DNA from: Prorocentrum cordatum
Lineage: Eukaryota > Sar > Dinophyceae > Prorocentrales > Prorocentraceae
Direction: 5' to 3'
Assembly (NCBI GenBank): GCA_963575745.1
Contig: CAUYUJ010002719.1
Location: 1-64,000, forward strand
Length of the DNA: 64,000 bases
A model generated the notes under the pieces. That model was not told the origin of the DNA, searched no databases, and worked only from the letters and a program-made list of their open reading frames with translations. The stretch's first letter is position 1, and every line of letters begins with the position of its first letter. Both the position numbers and the translations under genes were made by a program. Shown here piece after piece: positions 62,260-64,000 of the stretch.

Positions 62260-62800
62260 CACCTACTTCAGGTCCCGGCACAGCTCCTACCACAGCGCCT
62301 TGCCCCTTCTACAGTTCTTATCACCTGTCATTCTGCGGCTGATATGGCAGTTCCTTCTCCAGCTTCTACTACGGCGCACACAACAGGTCATGCTACAGCT
62401 CACACCAAAATGCGTACTTGAATTTCAGGCCCAGCTCTGGGCACAATTCGCATCATTGCTTAGTTCACTGGTCGTTCACTGGTCTTTCCACCTTTCATGA
62501 CACGTGCGGAAGTCCCTACAAGGGCTCCCGCTTCAGCTCACGGTTCACATCGAATTACAATTTTCATTACAGCTCCCGGTACATATCATTTAGGTTTCGC
62601 ACGGTACGTCAAAGTATGGCACATGGGCAGATCGTGTTCCAGTCCCGAGCACAATTGGCATTACAGGTGTTAATACGGATCCCGATATACATATTGTTAC
62701 AAGCCCTACTACATATGCGACTACAGGTGGTAGTGTTCTTGCTGTCTACAAGTTCTACTAGAATTCCTGATGTGTCTATGATATATAGTTGAGATTGGCA
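62260..62800. repeat. Degenerate CTACAGCTC / ATTACAGCTC repeats
   Basis: Irregular repeats of about 20 bases with CAGCTCCTACCACAG, CATGCTACAGCTCACAC and CATTACAGCTCCCGG. Boundaries are uncertain and no coding function is supported. Confidence 0.4.
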
Positions 62801-62929
62801 TTTCTTTATTAGCTTTCGCACAGCTCGTACTACTGCAGCCGCCCGTACTTATCTGATTATGCTAGCCAGCATGGGGACCGCAAGCAGCGCGTGACTAGAA
62901 TTCAGCTATGTGCAATGAATGTGGAGCAG

Positions 62930-63320
62930 TCGATGTAATGCAATATGCAATATATGTGGTGCGAACGTGGTGCAGCTCATGTAGAGCAGTAGATGTGGTG
63001 CTGTAGATGGGGTGCAAGTCACCCTGCCGCAGTTGAAATTGTCAACTCCACTGCTCGCGCAATCACCCCAGACACCCACCCGCAACTTGGTTTTCAAAAC
63101 CAATGCGTCGGCGATTGCGATGACTGTGGTGCAGTATATGCAGTGCAATCTATGTGATATAAGCTATGTGGTGCAATATACGTGGTGCAACCTGTGCGGT
63201 GCATGCCATTAACTTAAAAACACTTAGAGTTGTCAGCCCCACTGCCCGCGCAATCGTCCCACCCTCCCGCCCGCAACATGGTTTGCAAAACCCTTGCGGC
63301 GGCGATTGCGATGATTGCCT
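62930..63320. repeat. ATGTGGTGCAAT repeats and a ~90-bp direct duplication
   Basis: Short ATGTGGTGCA-type units fill 62935-63015 and 63125-63205. Each block is followed by a copy of a ~90-bp unit (about 63037-63125 and 63230-63318) containing CGCGCAATC, CCCGCAAC, GCAAAAC or TCAAAAC, and CGGCGATTGCGATGA. The period is about 190 bp. Confidence 0.65.
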
Positions 63321-64000
63321 GGCGCTGGCTGACGCGTCGCTGCGTCCGCGCTAGCACACGCAGGTTCGCGCACAGAGCGGCCAACTAGTCAGGCGCGACC
63401 GACGCGGCTGCGGTGGCGCTGTCCGTTGGGGGATTCCCCAGCGCGTCTCGCAGGCCGCGCTGACGCTTGCGCATTTCAGTGCGAGTCGGTGACTCGGGCA
63501 GGCGCAGCATCATGGCGACGTCGACGACGCAGACACGATGATGATTGTAGTGATGTTAGTGACGTCGACGGCCACGACGATGGCAAGGCCAATGACGGCG
63601 CCGATGCTGATCACGCCGATGACGATGATGGTGCTTGTCTTGTCGGTGTGTGTTTGGAAGGAGTTCGACATGCGCGCGCGGCCGACGCGCGCGAGTGGCC
63701 CGCACGGCTTCATTTGACAGGGGTTGGCCCCCCCACCCACCCCCCACCCTCCCCCCCGAGACCCCCCGAATTGCAGACCTCTAAGGATCCACTGGCCCAA
63801 AACTCAGGCACAGTAGCAGTATGGGCCGAAGGTCATAGATAAGTAAGAAATTGGTCTGGCGACGGATCCATCCCCATGCAGCCATATGCAGCGCAGGGCA
63901 TGCGTTGTTCTTCATAAATTGCGCACCGCGGGGCAATGCTGAAAGATAGCTGCTGCGGAGCACGTGTGCACGGGTGCGCTGAATTCCTTGTGAGGCACGG
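63321..64000. other. No recognisable gene
   Basis: A GAT/GAC-rich stretch (63520-63650) gives acidic forward frames or hydrophobic reverse frames depending on strand; I treat both as compositional. C homopolymers lie near 63725-63770. Confidence 0.45.

Noticed and set aside
63510-63800. Reverse-strand hydrophobic (membrane-like) ORF
   Set aside because: The hydrophobic stretch is the reverse translation of GAT/GAC repeats; no start context or homologous motif.

Overview
This window looks like dinoflagellate nuclear DNA. It is GC-rich and repeat-dense. Its Ty1/copia elements resemble the divergent copia families known from dinoflagellates, two of its LTR families contain a sequence like the dinoflagellate spliced leader (DinoSL), and its one recognisable cellular gene has short introns with direct repeats at the splice sites, one of them with a GC donor. 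I cannot name the species. A large, high-GC dinoflagellate of the Prorocentrum or Polarella kind would fit, but that is inference.

Layout. 1-5.7 kb: microsatellites, a dead LINE reverse-transcriptase fragment (3.9-4.4 kb) and degenerate TCTTGGGGCC-type arrays. 5.9-13.7 kb: the main non-transposon coding zone. It holds a hypothetical ORF (7.3-8.3 kb), a decayed repeat protein built on a GAFPA motif (9.2-11.3 kb) and a CheY-like receiver plus coiled-coil gene (11.1-13.4 kb) with three inferred phase-0 introns. Introns 1 and 3 are copies of the same repeat, so they look like introners. 13.8-23.2 kb: dispersed arrays, a MITE, microsatellites and several satellite families.

23.2-50.5 kb was originally one satellite array, now split by two old LTR retrotransposons. 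Element A (23660-39452, about 15.8 kb) has 272-bp LTRs, an AATCG target duplication, a zinc knuckle, a RING-like finger, protease, integrase, RT and RNase H, all broken by frameshifts. Element B (40707-50197, about 9.5 kb) has LTRs of about 200 bp and is also dead. Element C (50673-60776) is young: its 184-bp LTRs are identical by eye, it has a copia-type primer binding site, and a 3166-codon frame runs from gag to RNase H. Inside that frame, 53.5-55.3 kb, a second frame encodes the more protein-like product (zinc ribbon and amphipathic helices), so both frames are open for about 1.76 kb. C also has a domain resembling a C5-cytosine methyltransferase between protease and integrase, and B keeps a degraded version.

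60.8-64 kb: a second MITE copy with perfect 16-bp inverted repeats, short tandem repeats and no recognisable gene.

The three LTR elements share a primer binding site design (complement of the 3' end of initiator tRNA-Met). The strongest leads are the spliced-leader-like sequences in the LTRs, the double-frame region in C, the methyltransferase-like domain and the paired introners. No tRNA, rRNA, CRISPR or bacterial-type operon was seen.
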